13,027 nt of DNA. Origin: JANOBJ01 sp031411575 (GTDB taxonomy: Bacteria; Pseudomonadota; Gammaproteobacteria; Burkholderiales; Burkholderiaceae_C). Where the stretch lies: assembly GCA_031411575.1 (NCBI GenBank), contig JANOBJ010000094.1, positions 1 to 13,027 on the forward strand, in the 5' to 3' direction. The notes under the pieces were generated by a model, which was not told where the DNA came from, searched no databases, and worked only from the letters and a program-made list of their open reading frames with translations. The position numbers and the translations under genes are program-made. The stretch's first letter is position 1. Every line of letters starts with the position of its first letter. Positions 12,228 to 13,027 of this stretch are shown piece after piece.

Positions 12228-13027
12228 ATGTCCAAACCCCAACCCGACAGCAAATTGACCGGTGCCACTGGCGACCACCAGGGCGAATCGAGCAACGCCG
12301 TAGCGCCGCGTTCGGGCGCCGACCCGGGTGTCACCGCCCGGCCAAGCGCCTGGACCAGTAGTGGACCCACGGTCTGGACCGTCGAGGCACGCGACGCGCT
12401 GAGCGTCGCGTTCAGCGCTACGTTGCAGCGCGGCGTGCACGGTCTGTGTTTCAGCCCCTATCTGGAAGGCCAGCAGCCCGGATCGCAGATCGTCGAGGCG
12501 CAGATCCGCGAGCGCCTGCGAATCCTCCAGCCCCATTCACGTTGGGTGCGGAGCTTCTCGTGCACCGATGGCCATGAGCAGACGCCGCGCGTCGCACGGG
12601 AACTTGGTCTGAAGACATTGGTGGGTGCCTGGCTAGGCACCGACGCCGGCATCAACGAGCGCGAACTGCAAGGCGTGATTGAGGTCGCACGCGCCGGCCA
12701 CGCCAACATCGTGGCCGTCGGCAATGAGGTGCTGTTGCGCGAGGACATGAGCGAGGACGAACTGCTCGCCTGTATCCAGCGTGTCAAGGATGCGCTGCCC
12801 GGCGTGCCGGTGGGCTATGTCGATGCCTACTACCTGTTCGAAAAACACCCACGCATCACCGCCGCGTGCGATGTCGTGATGACCAACTGTTATCCCTTTT
12901 GGGAAGGATGCCCGCGAGAGCTGGCCCTTGCCTACATGCAGACCATGGTGCAGCGCACGCGCGCTGCAGCGCCGGGCAAGCGCGTTCTGATCAGCGAGAC
13001 CGGCTGGCCCGACCAGGGCAGCCCGTT
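12228..13027 (+). CDS. GH17-family beta-1,3-glucanase-type protein, 5' part (cut by window end)
   Basis: The open frame from ATG 12228 runs to the end of the window without a stop (266 complete codons). GAAGG at 12216-12220 sits 7 bases before the ATG. After a polar N-terminal tail of about 65 residues, the family-17 (beta/alpha) barrel begins GVHGLCFSPYLEGQQPGSQI, with VRSFSCTDGHEQTP and LVGAWLGTD. The acid/base glutamate is Glu167 in AVGNEVLLRED and the nucleophile Glu257 in LISETGWPDQG; both motifs are characteristic of GH17. Known members hydrolyse or transglycosylate beta-1,3-glucan. No signal peptide or membrane segment is seen in the part present. Some proteobacterial GH17 domains are joined to membrane or glycosyltransferase regions, so the missing C-terminus matters for its role. 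It follows the GH16 gene by 76 bp and is likely in the same operon. Confidence 0.88.
   Translation, partial: MSKPQPDSKLTGATGDHQGESSNAVAPRSGADPGVTARPSAWTSSGPTVWTVEARDALSVAFSATLQRGVHGLCFSPYLEGQQPGSQIVEAQIRERLRILQPHSRWVRSFSCTDGHEQTPRVARELGLKTLVGAWLGTDAGINERELQGVIEVARAGHANIVAVGNEVLLREDMSEDELLACIQRVKDALPGVPVGYVDAYYLFEKHPRITAACDVVMTNCYPFWEGCPRELALAYMQTMVQRTRAAAPGKRVLISETGWPDQGSP

Noticed and set aside
1..13027. CRISPR arrays, tRNA or rRNA genes, insertion sequences, integrases
   Set aside because: No regularly spaced repeats, no tRNA/rRNA signature and no transposase or integrase reading frame could be seen on either strand.

Overview
The window reads as a GC-rich proteobacterial chromosome, most likely a betaproteobacterium of the Comamonadaceae type. 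That guess rests on the very high G+C at third codon positions, the glmU / lrp-like / glmS neighbourhood, and small AT-rich palindromic repeats between genes. It is an inference from gene content, not a proven placement.

Region 1 (1-3925) looks like core genome. It holds the 3' end of glmU (+), a convergent DMT/EamA-type exporter (-), an Lrp/AsnC-family regulator (-), and a divergently transcribed complete glmS (+). GlmS and GlmU are the first and last enzymes of UDP-N-acetylglucosamine synthesis. Two copies of a 30-bp palindromic repeat (27/30 identical, same orientation) bracket the lrp-glmS pair at 1368-1397 and 3940-3969.

Region 2 (3926-4283) is a 358-bp gap without a convincing gene. 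It holds the second repeat copy, about 230 bases I cannot assign, and the promoter and operator of the next gene.

Region 3 (4284-13027, running off the edge) is an accessory sugar locus, all on the + strand. The order is LacI-family repressor, sugar-binding protein, two permeases, GH1 beta-glucosidase, ABC ATPase, GH16 laminarinase-type glucanase, and GH17 beta-1,3-glucanase-type protein (cut by the window end). The genes from the binding protein onward are tightly spaced (4-bp, 10-bp and 1-bp junctions, one 7- or 10-bp overlap, and gaps of 47 and 76 bp), so they look like one operon. A perfect 14-bp palindrome, TGAAAGCGCTTTCA, lies just downstream of a TATACT -10 box ahead of the binding-protein gene, and a 12/14 match lies ahead of the repressor gene. 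This fits a repressor that controls both itself and the operon.

Together, region 3 is best read as a beta-glucan utilisation locus, probably for beta-1,3-glucan (laminarin-like) oligosaccharides. An ABC (CUT1-type) importer brings oligosaccharides in, and GH16, GH17 and GH1 enzymes cut them to glucose. The layout resembles the rhizobial alpha-glucoside agl operon (regulator, binding protein, two permeases, glycosidase, ATPase) with beta-glucan enzymes in place of the alpha-glucosidase. The odd point is that neither GH16 nor GH17 has a visible signal peptide.
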